Shown here in pieces: positions 1-13,731 of a stretch of 64,000 nucleotides of DNA; the stretch's first letter is position 1; every line of letters starts with the position of its first letter. The position numbers and the translations under genes were made by a program. The stretch spans positions 33,323,501-33,387,500 of the forward strand of contig NC_135359.1 in the NCBI RefSeq assembly GCF_051622035.1. The letters are read 5' to 3'. Below the pieces are notes generated by a model. The model searched no databases and was not told where the DNA came from. It saw only the letters and a list, made by a program, of their open reading frames with translations. Origin of the DNA: Arctopsyche grandis. Its lineage: Eukaryota > Arthropoda > Insecta > Trichoptera > Hydropsychidae.

Positions 1-552
1 TAAGAAGATTGATGCATGGTCTCATATATCCCAAGACTTGGGCAAGGATGTCCATATCCGCCACGAGTCGCGAGCACACTGCGGAAAACTACGTTCGAGG
101 AGAATGATTGGTGTAGGCTCGTTGTATGTACGTCCACACTTGACACCGCGAGTAGAGCGGCTCGGCTTGTGCTCAGCTCGTGCTCGGCTCTCTAGCGTAG
201 ACCCACCTTTAAAAACTCGCCAGAAAGATCCAGCTCAATTTTAATAATTACCATTTTAATAATTGCATCTGTGCACATCGAAAGGTTACTCGTCATCTGA
301 TGTGCAATTTTTCATTCGTGAAGTCGAGAATTGCGTTTAAAGCAGCCATCCAGTTAATCTGTGTTTCAATCTGTCTGGCGCTTTTCGATTGTTTGCACAA
401 ACCCATTGAATCCCTATAGAGATTTTCTGCTGGTAACTTACTTCTGTAAATTATTAAGAGATGAGATTAACGGTGTAGGGATGGGTGACCGCGAAAAAGT
501 CGAAAATATTCGATTATCGTGCATACATATGAAAAACGGTTAGTATATATAT
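1..552. other. No gene seen
   Basis: Short open frames occur on both strands but none shows a recognisable domain, and I see no pattern of coding bias. The last bases run into a short AT repeat that serves as the left target-site copy of the element that follows. Confidence 0.5.
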
Positions 553-719
553 CAGTGGCGTGCGGTAAAAGTCTCTCTCCTCCCGTCGTACATCCTCACT
601 TAATTTACGCGAGCAGGATACAACAGGAACAAGAGGAACAGGCTTTTCCTCCCGTATCCTGCGCGCGCACATTAAACAAGGCTGTGTGACAAGAAGAGAG
701 ATAATTTCACCGCATGCCA

Positions 720-722
<3 letters not shown>
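553..722. mobile_element. hAT-like MITE (170 bp)
   Basis: The ends are inverted copies: the left end reads CAGTGGCGTGCGGTAAAAG and the right end, read backwards, CAGTGGCATGCGGTGAAA. It is flanked on both sides by ATATATAT (545-552 and 723-730), the 8-bp target duplication expected of hAT elements, although the flank is itself an AT repeat, which weakens that evidence. It is too short for a transposase, so it would be non-autonomous. It seems to have landed inside an existing AT microsatellite. Confidence 0.75.
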
Positions 723-804
<82 letters not shown>

Positions 805-806
805 CA
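723..806. repeat. (TA)n microsatellite
   Basis: About 80 bases of nearly pure TA repeat directly abut the right end of the hAT-like MITE. Open frames through it encode only Tyr-Ile runs and are not genes. Confidence 0.95.
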
Positions 807-1018
807 TAGTACTGTTTACCATGCACCCTTTTTTTTTTGATCTTTCGACTTAAGATCTTTCGATTTTCGATCTTTGCCTTCCGATATTTGCTATACATAC
901 AAATACACCTGTATTAATCGAGCAAATAAAGATCCTCTTCAAAATTCATCTGAATTTCCATTCGCCCGGGAAACGGTTCAAACCTTTAATACGCCCTTTA
1001 TTTTCCTTCTTTTTTTTT

Positions 1019-1189
1019 GTTCAGTGATTATTCCGCACAAAACGATCTCACACACGTCATTGAAATTTCGATCACGGTAAATCTGGCACTCGAAAATTCC
1101 ATCCATCAAGATTATCCCACGTGAAATAGAATACTAACGAGAACTCGAGTACTTGCGCGATCGCAATATGCGAAATAATCCATTTACCT
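1019..1189. mobile_element. Foldback MITE, family 1 copy a
   Basis: The left arm (TGATTATTCCGCACAAAACG, then a CTCACAC..GTCA block and ATCTGGCA) matches the left arm of the better-preserved copy at 28627-28812. The right arm (GCGATCGCAATATGCGAAAT followed by AATCCATTTACC) matches that copy's other end. It is degraded and non-coding. Confidence 0.6.
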
Positions 1190-2099
1190 TTTTTTATCAT
1201 GATTTTTTTCCTAATTTGTGTATTTTTTCTTTTTGGTGTATATTTTTTATTATTTAAATTATGGGGGATGAACGAATGAGACGACTGGCATGTTGATGCA
1301 CGTGTTTTATTTATGACAGCTGAAGGCAGAGTGAGGTAGCTAGCTCCGAACATAATCGAGTTGGTCCCCACTCGCAGGAAGGTGACCAAACTCGACCATG
1401 TCGTATAGCGAGCCGCCACAAAATGTTTGGCCACAGTATCGTTTAGGGCATCTGTAAAGATATTTGTGGCAAAAGATTATTTTAAAAATAAACTAAAATG
1501 TATTGCGAAGGGTGATTTTTTTGTGACTTCGTACGTATGTACATACGTACGGTCCCCTTTTAACGTGGTACGAGTCGCGACAAAAAACCGTAGTCCAAAG
1601 TGTACGATTAGTGCGCAAACATCTCCCACATGCATCTTTATGCATCTTTATGAAGTTTTTGCCCGGCGTCAAGAGGGCCAACTTAAAACGTGCCAGAATA
1701 ACGAACGAGGAGAGGACGTTCGAGAGTTAAAAGTACTGTAAATACTCTGGTGTCGGGATAGTTTATTTGCACCGATACCTAAGCTCAGAATAGTGTCGTT
1801 TCTGACGAGAAAATATCTACATACGTACATATTTTTCTATATTCATTATTATATTTGAATGGGATCGAAGCTAATGTTGTATGTAGATTCGTTGAACGTC
1901 AGCCTGCTCGTCAATTAAAAAAAACGGGGGAAAAGCTCAGACACATGAAGATTGAAAATATATCCTCTCGACGATGGCCGAGTCGCAACATCATCAACTA
2001 CCATCTCAAACAGAAACGCATCCAGATCCACGCATTTTTTTTTAAATTTTATTATCGTGGATTTTACTCCAATAAATTATTAAAAAAAGTAAGTGTCGT
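1190..2099. other. No gene seen
   Basis: Open frames at 1427-1741 and 1855-2337 show no domain, signal peptide or splice-supported extension, and their composition matches the surrounding sequence. I regard them as chance frames. Confidence 0.45.
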
Positions 2100-3001
2100 C
2101 AGTGGTGTCGCTAGGGTGTCACTCCCCTCCCCGCCTCCAATCCAAAATCATAAATTTATAAAGGAAAATATAAAAATGAATAAAGAATTAAATTCTTCAA
2201 TGGCAAATATGAGACTGTTGGCTTGGATTACCGGAAACATGGCTGCTACTTCCTTAATGGTTTTCGATCTGATCTGGAGTAACATAATTAAAGCGATCAA
2301 TGCATTCAAACATCGCCCTCTTGTTTTCTTCTTATAAAGTGAGTTCAGGGTCCCTTGTTTGCTCCCCTGCAGGGGCGTCATTTCAGCTTTTCACAGGGGG
2401 AAGGCAAAATTTTAGACCAGTAAGGAATGACTTACTAGGGGGGGGGGGTGTATTATATTAAAAAAAATGAGTGCAAACAAACAAGGCAAACAACAAAACA
2501 TTTTTTTTCTAGGAAAAATCGAAAAATCTGACGGTGTTCTAAAGAATAAAAGAAACACCGTCTCTGCTGCCCTGCTAACCTCTTTTTAACCCTAGATCTT
2601 CTCTCTATTTCATGATAATCTGATCTTAAAAGCGCCTGTTTAATTACATGCTCTACCACACTTCTCTAGTTATCTTCTAGCCTCTTTTTTGCATTGTGTT
2701 GGAAATATTTCTACGAATTTCAAGTAAATACTGCGCATAAATTTATTTAAAATTTGTAGTATTATAAGCCCACTTTAGAGGTCAAAGAAATCAACCAATA
2801 AAACCCTCTACATGAGGCCACCCCTCCCTCCCCTCAACGAATACAGTCTGAGAGACCCTTTGCCAACAATATCAATGTTATATATATTGTATATACATAT
2901 GTACATATATTAAATAAATTTACTTTTCATTTGGTAACATTCCTTGAATGTTGACACTCGGTGCGTTTCGCACCCCCCGCATCTGCCTTGTAACGCCACT
3001 G
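2100..3001. mobile_element. hAT-like element, about 0.9 kb, decayed
   Basis: The left end starts CAGTGGTGTCGCTAGGG and the right end, read backwards, starts CAGTGGCGTTACAAGG. The flanking 8-mers are AGTGTCGT (2092-2099) and AGTGTTGT (3002-3009), a target duplication with one mismatch. The interior has a poly-G run near 2440 and no convincing transposase frame, so it is a non-autonomous or badly decayed copy. Confidence 0.6.
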
Positions 3002-4539
3002 AGTGTTGTACCTACATAAGTCCTATTTTTTCTTTACTTAAATGAATATCCAAACCCCGGATTATTCAAAATGCGATCTAACCACACCTCAATGTTTTCT
3101 TTATCGAAAATTCCATAGTTTTGTAAATTGAGCAGTGATTCACATTTTTCAGATATGTATTTCAGTTATCTCAGACAAAAATAATAAACCGATAAAATGA
3201 AATTGAATTACTTCATAGAAAGTACTCAGTATTGTCATTTTCGTTAGCAAGAGCTATGAAAATTATAAGTAGACACCGGATAGTCACAGTGCTATCCATT
3301 GTTGTAAATCCTTTGTAAAAAAGGTTCGGCAAACCTTTAACAATGCATTTACAACCTTTGAACAATACGCGGCACCTTCTGGATCCGGTGACTAATTATA
3401 AGACCGGTAACAATGTTCATTTACGAAAACACTCTTCGATCTATGTTTAGATTATAAAAAAATTTACAAAAATGTGTGTTCATTTTATTTCAAAATAAAT
3501 TAGATAGTATATGCATGAATAATATGCATTTAGATAAATGTGTCCCAAACATTTACTATCACTGGAAATATATAAGTTATCACTTGCTTAGTTTATTATA
3601 AAAAAAATGTCAGTGACTTTATTATTTTGGATTCATTTTAGTTCAACTTTTATCCAACTTTGAAATACCTATCTATGTAAATGATAACAAATTGATATCT
3701 AACGCTTGAGGTGGTATTCAATTTTTTTAAAATTAATTTAAGGAACTGATTGTACATAATCTCTAGCAGGCTTCTTAGCTTTTTTTTTCAAAATGAAAGT
3801 ACATAGGTCACTATTGTGATTTATTACGAGTACTAGGTATGTCTTATTTGTATTTTTTTTAAATGCCACTCAATTTCACAAAAATGTCTCGTTCACACGG
3901 CATTGGCATCGGCAACGACAATATGGAGATGGACTCCCGCAACGTCTTCAAAGATCGAACCCCCTGCATCGAATGTACTAATAATGTAAATTTTTACCAA
4001 TGCGGTCATTTAAAAGCGAAATAATCCTTCTGTATTTAGAAACAATCGACTCGTATTGTTTCCTTTTGAGGTGAGCGCTTTAACAAAGTTGCATCGTACA
4101 TACATGGAGGTCTCACTTGTTGCTAAAAGGCTTTGGGCTAAAAACCCCACACCGACCAAGTACAGTGTGAGTCAAAATTTACTCTCGTTCGCCATATTAA
4201 ATCAATTTCATTTACGATGGCTCTATGAAACTTACGCAATTGCTCAATGTTCTCATTAATAATCCACATACAATTGAAAACTTTAAGAAATTTAAAGCCA
4301 CTCCTTTTGAATGTTTATTTGATTTGTGACCGCTACCTTTTTTTGACTTTGGCTGATTTGAAAGTTACCATAAAAACCATCTACATACTATGTACTTACT
4401 CATTTGTCGCTCACAATTTGCGAGCGAAAAAAATTTTCCGACTTATGATTGCAAAAATTTTTTTTTATAAAAAATGCTTTCTTAAATTATATAAATTTCA
4501 ATGTGGGATATTATAATTTTATAAAATTTCTATTTAGAA
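3002..4539. other. Non-coding region with one hairpin-repeat copy
   Basis: Bases 3290-3400 carry a copy of the hairpin repeat that clusters at 7796-8545, recognisable by GGTTCGGCAAACCTTTAAC and the AACAATACGCGGC segment. The remainder is AT-rich, with no supported gene. Confidence 0.5.
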
Positions 4540-4725
<186 letters not shown>

Positions 4726-7056
4726 ATACAGATGAAAAAATATCAACTTTAAATACATAATTATAAATTAAACATCTATGACCAAATATTGTACAGAAGC
4801 ATTGTAAGCAGTGGCGGATCAAGTAAATGGGGGGTCTAGGCGCATTTGAAATTTGAGGCCCCCACTTCAGTAAAAAAATGCTATCATCATTTTTTACCAT
4901 GCTTTTCAGTGTATGGTTTTTCATTAGAATTTTACAAAACGATATTTTTTTTTATATATTTACTATATGTAATTGAAATACTAGCAGTTTTTGGGAGAAA
5001 ATAGGTACTTATATACAAATAAAAGAGGTCGCATCATACTCACATAATATTAAATAATAATTTATTAAAAATATAAGTCTAACAAGGAAATTGAAACTAA
5101 GCAAAGACTTGAATTAGGTTTCAATTTATTTAAAAATTTAATTATATAAATTTTCAAATTAAGTGAGAATCAAATTGTAAAAGTTAAAATAAAATTGAAC
5201 ACAATAATGTATTCAATCACATGTTTCTGTATCAATCTTCAATGTTAAGCTTGATAATAAGCTGAACAAATAACCGAATAAAGTCGAATAAACCATAGTA
5301 AACAAATTATTATATGAAATTATGATTAAATTAACGAAACTGACAAATTTACATAAATACAGATAGGATAAATTACAAAACCAAAATTCTCAAATTAAAT
5401 AAATAAAACAATTAAAAAACGTAAAATAAGTTGTAAATTTTGGTAACAAAGGCCCCCAAGCGCGCGCTTATTTTCTATTTTATTTTATTTATTTATTGAA
5501 AAATCAACACATGTAGAAATGCATAAAAATAAAGAATAAACGTAACAAAATAACATGTGAGTCAAATTATAGATTTTTACAAATTACATAAAATGGTACA
5601 TAGAGACAAACAAATGAAAAAAATAAAAAATAAAAACTAAAACATGACTAAATAGAACAGTGCATGACTAAACATAAAGTGATATAATATTGAATAAAGA
5701 TTATATAATATAAATAGAAATGGATCAATCAATCAAGATATTTTATTCTTATTTTCAATCTATGATAAACTGCCCCTGATTGTAATACGATCAACATCCA
5801 CAGAGTATTCGCAGTAGACGAATTATGAAAAATATAGAAGAGGCTTGTAATAAATAATTATATTGATGACCAAAGAACCCAAACTTTGTCAGACGACAAA
5901 ATCGATTCTGAACTAAGAAGAGGTTAGTAAAAATAAACTCATTTTCCCAGCTTTCTGTATAGTTCAATTCCCACTTACTTACTTTTAATGTGTTGGTGAC
6001 CGCACCGAAATCTTGTAGTGGCTTAGAATTGTTATTTGTCATATTCTACAAATTCCTGAAAACTCAAAGATCATTTCATTTAATATATATGTATGTGTGT
6101 ATATTATCCAATATTTGAGAGTAATTAGATATTTGTGGGTATGGGTGTAGGGCCGGTTGCCCCCAGCAGAGCAGCCGCCCCCCCGCAGTCGCCTTGTCAC
6201 GGCCCCATCACCTACCGGTCAGACTACTTTTTTACTTCATTTCTTTTTTTTCACCCCGACAAATTCGTTTTTCATTGGTAGGACGACGACAATAACAAAA
6301 AGTCAGTCACACGTGAGGTCTCGCTCGAGACCCACTACTTACTATTCTTACTACTCGTACCAATTCTTCTTCTCGATTCTGCATGGCACAATTCGAGTTA
6401 ATGGTAAATATACAACTTCATTCAACTTCCAGCTGAAATTTTCCCTATATAAACATACTTTACTGGACCTCGATTAAAAAGAATCGTGTGTAGAAGATTT
6501 GGAACAACTTGTTATGGCACCCATGGTAAAATAAAATAAAAACAAGTTTATTAATTTGAAGAATTTACTTCGAATTGTATCTTGGTTCATTCGATTTCGT
6601 TCTTGGTTCTTTCGTTCATTCGATTGCTATTCTTTTCACTTATTTTTGGATAAAAACAAACCCAGGTGCAGAAACAGTTACTTCTCGTAACGATCATGTA
6701 TGTAAACATAAATTTGTTAGATATCTTATTACTCATGCTAAGCAAATCATTCATTGACGAAATATTTATGTAATTGCTGAAGTTTCATATTACATATTTT
6801 CTTTCCTATTTGTCAAATCTCAATTTAAATAAATATTTGACTTAATACGGACCAGTGGTACTCAATATGGTACCTTTTTACGATATATCAAACATGAAGA
6901 TTCTGCATTCTCATACATCATCTTATATATGTATATGATATCGCTATTCTGTGTGTCTGTCTGTCTGTGTATCTGAGATAACGCTCGCCGAACTATAATA
7001 GTCGTCTCGATTCGACATACATATATTTATTTATTTTTATAAGACATCAATTGATC
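4726..7056. other. No gene seen; AT-rich with repeat debris
   Basis: CAGTGGCGGATC at 4809 looks like one hAT-type terminus, but I found no matching second end. Bases 6945-7010 hold a CTGT-rich repeat followed by ATAACGCTCGCCGAAC; related copies lie at 32400-32470 (reversed) and 55295-55370. The frame at 6157-6477 has no recognisable domain. Confidence 0.45.
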
Positions 7057-7057
7057 A

Positions 7058-7100
7058 AGCACACTCGTCTAACAGATTGCTCCAAAGCGACGAGTGTGCT
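7058..7100 (-). repeat. Dispersed hairpin, copy 2 (retroposon 3' end?)
   Basis: The arms AGCACACTCGTC (7058-7069) and GACGAGTGTGCT (7089-7100) are perfectly complementary around a 19-base loop. On the minus strand an A/T-rich tail of ATAAATA type follows. The shared hairpin at 4683-4725 is more diverged. Confidence 0.6.
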
Positions 7101-7795
7101 AAAATATGTACATACGTCACAGCTAACACACTGCCAACGAAATGTACGAATATATGTAATATCGAAAGAAAAAACTTCTATATGTATATACTGTTTGCTA
7201 CCAATGCTCTAGGAAAATTTGCCTGTGAGCATTTAGCACCATCTATTGAAAATTTATTTAATTAATTAATTAATTTTTCTATTAGTGTTTTATATTATTT
7301 ATAGGAAGGTAGGTAGTTTTTACCATTTCTTTCATATTAAACAATTAAATTAAATATATTTAAAAGGTATTTGAAAAAATTCGACCGCGTGCGGATTGAA
7401 CACATGATCGACACATTTCTTTTAATTTTTTTTTATTAACTTAATATGCCAACACCCATGATATTTCATCGAGTAAAACACTAGTATATAAAATAATCAG
7501 CCTAACGTGAAGTGCAATTTTTGCTACGGAAAAAATATCAAGTTATTAAATAAATAAATACTTACTTGTGACGCACTTCATATTTATACATTTCAATAAT
7601 AACGAATTGAGTAAATCACGTAGTTTTTAAAATTTAATACCATAAAATATTATCTGTAGCCCAATATTTTGTTCGAAAAATGCAAAAATCCTGCTAAAAA
7701 CTTACACATTTAGTGTTCAATTACCAAAAAAAAAGTTGAGCATCGCTGATATTAGGAGCAATCAACTTGTTAATGTAAATAACCGAGCATTGGTC
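7101..7795. other. No gene seen
   Basis: AT-rich DNA. Short open frames only, with no domain or splice-site context that would support a gene. Confidence 0.5.
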
Positions 7796-8545
7796 ATAAC
7801 TAGAGACCGGAATCTGAAGGGGCTGTTTATTGTTCAAAGATTGTAAATGCATTGTTAAAGGTTTGCCGAACCTTTTTTACAAAGGATTTACAACAATGGA
7901 ACAATAGGCGGCGCGTTTCCGGCCCCTTCAGATTCCGACCTCTAGTCATAACTAGACTACGGATATAGACCGTGCTTTTTCCAGGAATCGCGGCAGTTTG
8001 GCTATATTTACAAAGCTAGAGTGCAAAAAAAAAGGTTGGGCGAACCTTTTACAACAATTGAACAATAGCATTTACAACAATTGAACAATAAACGGCGCGC
8101 TGTCTATCCGGCCACTAGTCATAAGTAGAGCCCGGAATCTGAAGGGGCTGTTTATTGTTCAAAGATTGTAAATGCATTGTTTAAGGTTTGCCGAACCTTT
8201 TTTACAAAGCATATACAATAATTGAACAATAGGCGGCACGTTTCCGGCCCCTTCAGATTCCGACCTCTAGTCGGTATAAGTAGAGGTAGGATAGTCACAG
8301 TGCTATCCATTGTTCGGCAAACCTTTAACAATGCATTTACAACCTTTGAACAATACACGGCCCCCTCAGGCTCCGGTGACTAGTCATAAGTTGACTACGG
8401 ATAGAGAGCGTGCTTTTTCCAGGAATCGGGGCGGTTCGGCAAAGCTAGAGTGTAAAAAAAAGGTTCGGCGAACCTTTAACAATGTATTTACAACAATTGA
8501 ACAATAAACGGCGCGCTTTGGGTCCGGAGTCTAGTCATAAGTTCA
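7796..8545. repeat. Cluster of five related hairpin repeats
   Basis: At least five units lie head to tail: about 7796-7950, 7951-8122, 8123-8278, 8283-8390 and 8391-8545. Each carries the core GGTTCGGCAAACCTTTAAC or its complement and an ACAATTGAACAATA-type segment. Units one and three are bounded by inverted termini (CCGGAATCTGAAGGGGC against GCCCCTTCAGATTCCG). Units two and five share a block starting GACTACGGATA and containing CCAGGAATCG. One further copy lies at about 3290-3400. Non-coding. Confidence 0.75.
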
Positions 8546-11500
8546 TAACGATTGACAAAAGTATGATCAGTTTGATTTACGAAGGCATTTTGAAGCTTCA
8601 ACGTTGATATAAACACCACAATGGAACTCAAAATGTTAAAATTCATTGTTTGATTTAACAGCTTGCGCATCAGAACAATGCAAGTTGGGAAAATAATTAT
8701 GCATATATAGTATAATATGTATAAAAATATTAATTAGTTTTGAAGCTGTTTCCTTTACGTGATTTTTTTTTGTCACACGGAATATTATTTTTCAAACAAA
8801 CATTTTGGAGCAACATCGAAAGCATACCCATCTTTATAGAGCCTCGATAAATTAAAATAAGTTTAGATAGGCGCACATTAAAGTACAGATATTAAATTTG
8901 CGTTGAATTTATCACGTTCGAACCGGTTGCGTCAGATATACGCTAATTTGCAAGCACATCAAAAATAAAAAGAGTAAAAGTCTAAAATAAAAAAGTATGC
9001 ACGCAGTGCATGGAGAGAGACGGACGATGATGAAATGCCTTAACAATTTTTGAAAGAGTGCCAAATTAGAATATGATAACTAGACTAGATTATGCACACG
9101 ATGTGCATTATTTGGCAGGCTAGTGTAGTATGTGCTTTTTTTTCGGGTTTTCAGTTGATTATACATATATAGATGCTTTGTACGATTTTCTTGACGAGAC
9201 AGAACATGACAAAAACGGATTGGACCCCCACGAACTAGCGACGTGGTGGCTTTGCCATGCTTTCATTCATATACCGAGATACATTGCAGCTGCATGTTTC
9301 TCATTGTTGTATTTTTGTTGCAGTTCCCATGCAAAACTATTCAAATTCTGTTAAGTGTTTATTGAATTGAGGAAATTTCCGTGGAAATGTGTCGAGCTGT
9401 TATTGTCTGATACGACCGAAGATGAAATATACCCAACTGGTAAATATGTACAATATCACAATAACACATGCATATATGACTAGAATGATTATATTTTGTA
9501 TAAAGTATGTCAAACCAAATGAGTGTGATTTTTTACAAGCTTTTTATTGGTTCAATCTGTTATTTAAGAGTGAAATTTCGTTTTAGCGAAGTTTTAACGA
9601 GTTATTTACTTATTTTGTTTAACTAAATGCACATTTTATTCGAGCACGGAAATATGTGCATAATTCATACTGGAAATTTCATTATTTCAGTATTCATTAC
9701 CCTAGAATTTTACTATAATTTTTATTCTAAACCACAAATGAAAAAAATAAAGTTTGTGCAATTTTGAAATAATGGTCAATCTATGGAGTATACATTTAAT
9801 ATTTTCTGTAAATGTTTATAATTCAATAACATTATGAATGATTTTGACAATAATTTTTGGTGAAGTTTTTTTAACAATCCAATCTTTCGTGTTCGAAAAA
9901 TTTATAAGTATTAAAAAAATTCTATTCTAGCGTTTTGAATTTGTTTGTTGATTATTTTACCAATTAAATAAATAAATTATAATTAATCATGATTTATTAT
10001 ATACATATATGTTGTCATCTTTGCATCAACATGATTGATGTAGTAGAAATTGTATAAGCTACAGGCGCATAGTCTACATTTACATATGTAAGCTACATTC
10101 ACAGTTCGCTATTTACATATAACACATTGCTATTGTATATTGTGAGCATTTTGACTTATTTGTATAATATATGTCTAATTTTTTTATTGTTTGTGTAGCA
10201 AAGACTCTAAATTTCGATCATACATCATTATTAACTATGAATAAATCGTTTTTCAGAACCCGACACTAAATTTATTTATCATTAAACGTATTTCAATCAA
10301 ATATTCAAAATATAACTGACCTAGTCTATAATTTGCATGCAATGGCTTATCTTTCAATAAAATATAGCAGCTATTGAAAGTAGTTCTAGTAATAGCAAAC
10401 CTCAATTTATTTCGATGCATACACAGTTACATACATACATATATTGTATGTAATAATTCAAAAATTCATAGAAAATCATTTATATATTATGTATAATCCA
10501 TATTTAATTTAATTTTTACTTTTTTCTTGATTAGGCTTACCATTTAGCAGACAAATTGTTTTAAGAGTCGAGAATAAATAAGTGAAAATAGCATATGTAT
10601 ATGTTTCAGAGCAAAGTTCACATCAAAGTTATGTATGTATGTGTTACAGAGCAAACTTTCCAAGTCCTCATAAACAGCATGTGCACTAAAAATCAGCAAA
10701 ATGTTATCTATCTATATGATATTGATATGCATTTATAAATATACGTTAGATAATTGATTTAATTCCATTTTACATATTAAAATATATAAATGTACATGTA
10801 TATTGTGGTGTGCATTTAAATTCGGGCGCGAAAATCATGTCTTTCTCGTTTGCCAGTATGTCCGTATCTCTGTGATGAGCTGAAAGTCGGTTCGAGCTGA
10901 AGTGGACCCCCCGTCGAGCCCAGACAGATAACACGGTTGTGGCTTACGTGTGTCTGAGCTGGTTGTTTGTTCCACTGTAGCTGATAAGGCTGGTTGCCGG
11001 GGGACGATATGTGCGAGACCATACTGGTTTACACCAGACAAGACACACCGAACCGACCCACATTGAAAAACAATTAAATCTATTACCCTCTTGCAGGCTG
11101 CTTGCGTCATCGACAACAAAATTTTAAACGCTCGATACTTTTGAACCGTCCCGGATATCTTCTGGGTTCATCAAAAATGGCAACTTCTCGATAGTACCCT
11201 TTCTAAGAACATGGTTGTTTGTCTAATATCTACTTTGAAACAAGATCTAGGTTTGAGCTATCAATTTAGCTCTCGCACCTATCTTATTTTGCTTAAGTAA
11301 AAGAACTTATAGATAGACCCGAAAGGGAAGCTGAGGTTTATCTTTCTTCAGGATGTCGCAGTCAACTAACACGTTGTCTAACCATCTCTTCTGGGTCTGG
11401 GCATCTTTGGATTGAAAGACAAGTAATTTTTTTACACCCTACAAAACTACCGTTTGAGTTTTGCAGAGTATAAGTGTGACCCTTGGTTGTATGAGACCTT

Positions 11501-12369
11501 GTTCCACAAAAAGATGGATCAACAACTATTGAAATATCATAGTGAATAATAATTACAAAATTGTTTTTCTGGAAGATTCATATTATCATTTTTTGTATTT
11601 ATTAATGTGACGATAACCTTTAGTGTTGTTTTTTTAGATACTCAAAAACACATTTGTAATTTTTTCCTATATTCTTACTACCACCCGCGAACCGAGACAA
11701 TCGCTTTTATCAATTCTAAATAGAAATGATGTTTATATTACAGTGACGTCAATAAACCAGTATAAACGTTGATTAAATCAAACAATCAATACGAGTATTA
11801 CATGAGGAGCAAAGATCGAATTAAGCACAACAAATAGAAATTTCACATAAGTAAATGCGTAATTGATTACACTTTCACAGTTTTGATGTGTTTATACTAA
11901 AAAGTCTAAACTAAATTTCATTTTCTCGGTACTATCATCAACATCAACGCTGAATGTCACACTAAAGTGCAATAAATTAAAAGGTGGATAGTACCGGCCA
12001 GAATGCATACGAGCAGTCACTCATTGTCACCATGATGGCTTTTCGAGATAATAGCCTAATTTCCCCTCAATTTAAACACGATAATAACAAGGTAAACAAG
12101 TGAGAATATATTTACTGAAACTGGTTGAAAGCGGTTTGCTGAAGAATTAAACCTTATCTTTGAACAATTATAATTATAGATATGCGAAATGCGGACCCAC
12201 AAACTAATAATATAATACAACACATTTAGTCGACTTACATATATTATATAATATGGCGAAATTATAACATAATACATACACAAGATTGTCCTCCTAGCTT
12301 TTCTTTGTTGACCGTAGCACCTGGTTAGTTTCAACTGAAAATTTAACTAGTTTTGTGGTATAATATAAT
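8546..12369. other. No gene supported; one GC-richer block
   Basis: Mostly AT-rich. Bases 10815-11430 are noticeably more GC-rich and hold minus-strand open stretches of up to 94 codons, but I recognise no domain; an old transposon remnant is the likeliest explanation. The frame at 9130-9354 also lacks support. Confidence 0.4.
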
Positions 12370-12437
12370 GCTATTCGTTATCCAGCTCTTATTTATTTTA
12401 TTTATTTATATATATTTTAGCTATCAAGCTAATTTAT

Positions 12438-12695
12438 GTGGTAATATGTCATGTTCATTTGCTGGAACGGTTGGGATTTCATGTCCTACTATACTATATG
12501 CGTGGTATACATCATAATTTGATGGTTGTTACCGCTTCCCGCATAAATCTTTATCCAATGGCTCGAATTCCAAGAGCCATCCGTTTATTTAATGACACTG
12601 CTGTCGTCGTCATATCAATATGTGATCTTTTTTCTGTCTATCCTCAATATACTGAGCATACAAAGTGCCACACTTTTCTGAGTAACACAGCTTAA
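12438..12695 (+). pseudogene. LINE reverse-transcriptase C-terminal fragment
   Basis: The translated stretch includes RINLYPMARIPRAIRLFN followed by a CDLF motif. This resembles the C-terminus downstream of the RT domain in CR1/Jockey-type LINEs, where a basic segment, an S/A-P-I-x-R-A-x-R-L-x-N motif and a DLF motif follow each other. The minus-strand fragment at 58240-58688 shows the same order (SHISRAVRLLN ... LDLF). No RT catalytic domain remains, so it is a 5'-truncated dead copy. The family assignment is from memory of the motif, not from a search. Confidence 0.5.
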
Positions 12696-13154
12696 TCCAA
12701 TTAATCTAATCTCTAGAGCGATTTATCTGCTCAACCGGGTTGCTGGTGAAATTGACTTGTATGTAAACTGCGCTGAACTGGTTGAGTGATGGTGGAGCAA
12801 CGCTCGTGGTTGATTTTATCAAATATTGTTGTTGAGCATAGACTTTTTGTATACCTAAATATGTTTATGTGGCTCATATATTTAAAAATAAAATAAAATG
12901 AACTGCACGAGTACATAATACCATAATCCTTTTTCATGCATTTGATATCAAACCATGAAGCCACATTGGGATGGCCTTAAATTGACTTAAATCAATTATA
13001 TTTTATGACTAAAAGTACAACGGTTACTTTATTATTGTTTAAATATTATAAACTGAAATGAAAAATACCTCTGAATGTTGGTTTGTAAAATGTTTACTTG
13101 TGAATCTTCCTTCAGACTTGTTTGAAAACAAATATAATTTTTATAAAATGGTGC
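12696..13154. other. No gene seen
   Basis: AT-rich non-coding DNA between the LINE fragment and the piggyBac-like MITE. I see no feature here. Confidence 0.5.
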
Positions 13155-13731
13155 TTAACTCTTTAAGTGCTGATCAACGCCAATCGGCGTTTTGCCAACA
13201 AATATATGGGCCTGAAAAACGCTGATAGGCGTTGTATTTTGAGAATGTACAAAGTAAACAAAAATACTACCCGCTAAGCCTTTCCAGGTAGCATTGAAAA
13301 AAAATGCTTTGAACATAGGTCGTTTTGTCAACGTTTATAAAGACTGGTTTACACCGGAATTTCTGAATTTATAACCATAGCAGAATTTCCCGATGGAAAT
13401 CCCTAACTGCCGAGTATTTTAGATTGTGGCTTGGCATTTAGATTGTGAGCATTACATTTTAACAACAATGAAGAAGGTGGAACTAGTTTTGGAAAAATAC
13501 ATTCATTAATAGACTTCTTTTGCTTATTTTATATTGTCGCAAAATATATTAGAGAGTCTAAGCACACCTTTACAAAACTCGAAATCCTCGGCGGTAGTTA
13601 TCTAGGGTTTGTTTGGATTGGTTACAATTCTTATACCTGCTTTCTATTGGATTTCTAAATAATTCTAGTTGGAAATGTTGACGAAATTTTCAGCGTGGCG
13701 GGCTTTCAACAGAAAAGACTCAAAGGGTTAA
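13155..13731. mobile_element. piggyBac-like MITE (577 bp)
   Basis: The left end is TTAACTCTTTAAGTGCTGA and the right end, read backwards, TTAACCCTTTGAGTCTTTT. Both terminate in TTAA, the target duplication of piggyBac elements, followed by a CCCTTTGAGT-like start. Just inside the left end is the palindrome CGCCAATCGGCG. There is no transposase frame. Confidence 0.65.

Noticed and set aside
1855..2337. 160-codon plus-strand frame
   Set aside because: It crosses the left end of the hAT-like element at 2100 and shows no domain, so it is a chance frame.
10835..11119. 94-codon minus-strand frame in a GC-richer block
   Set aside because: No domain recognised, and surrounding frames are full of stops; possibly transposon debris, but not supportable.
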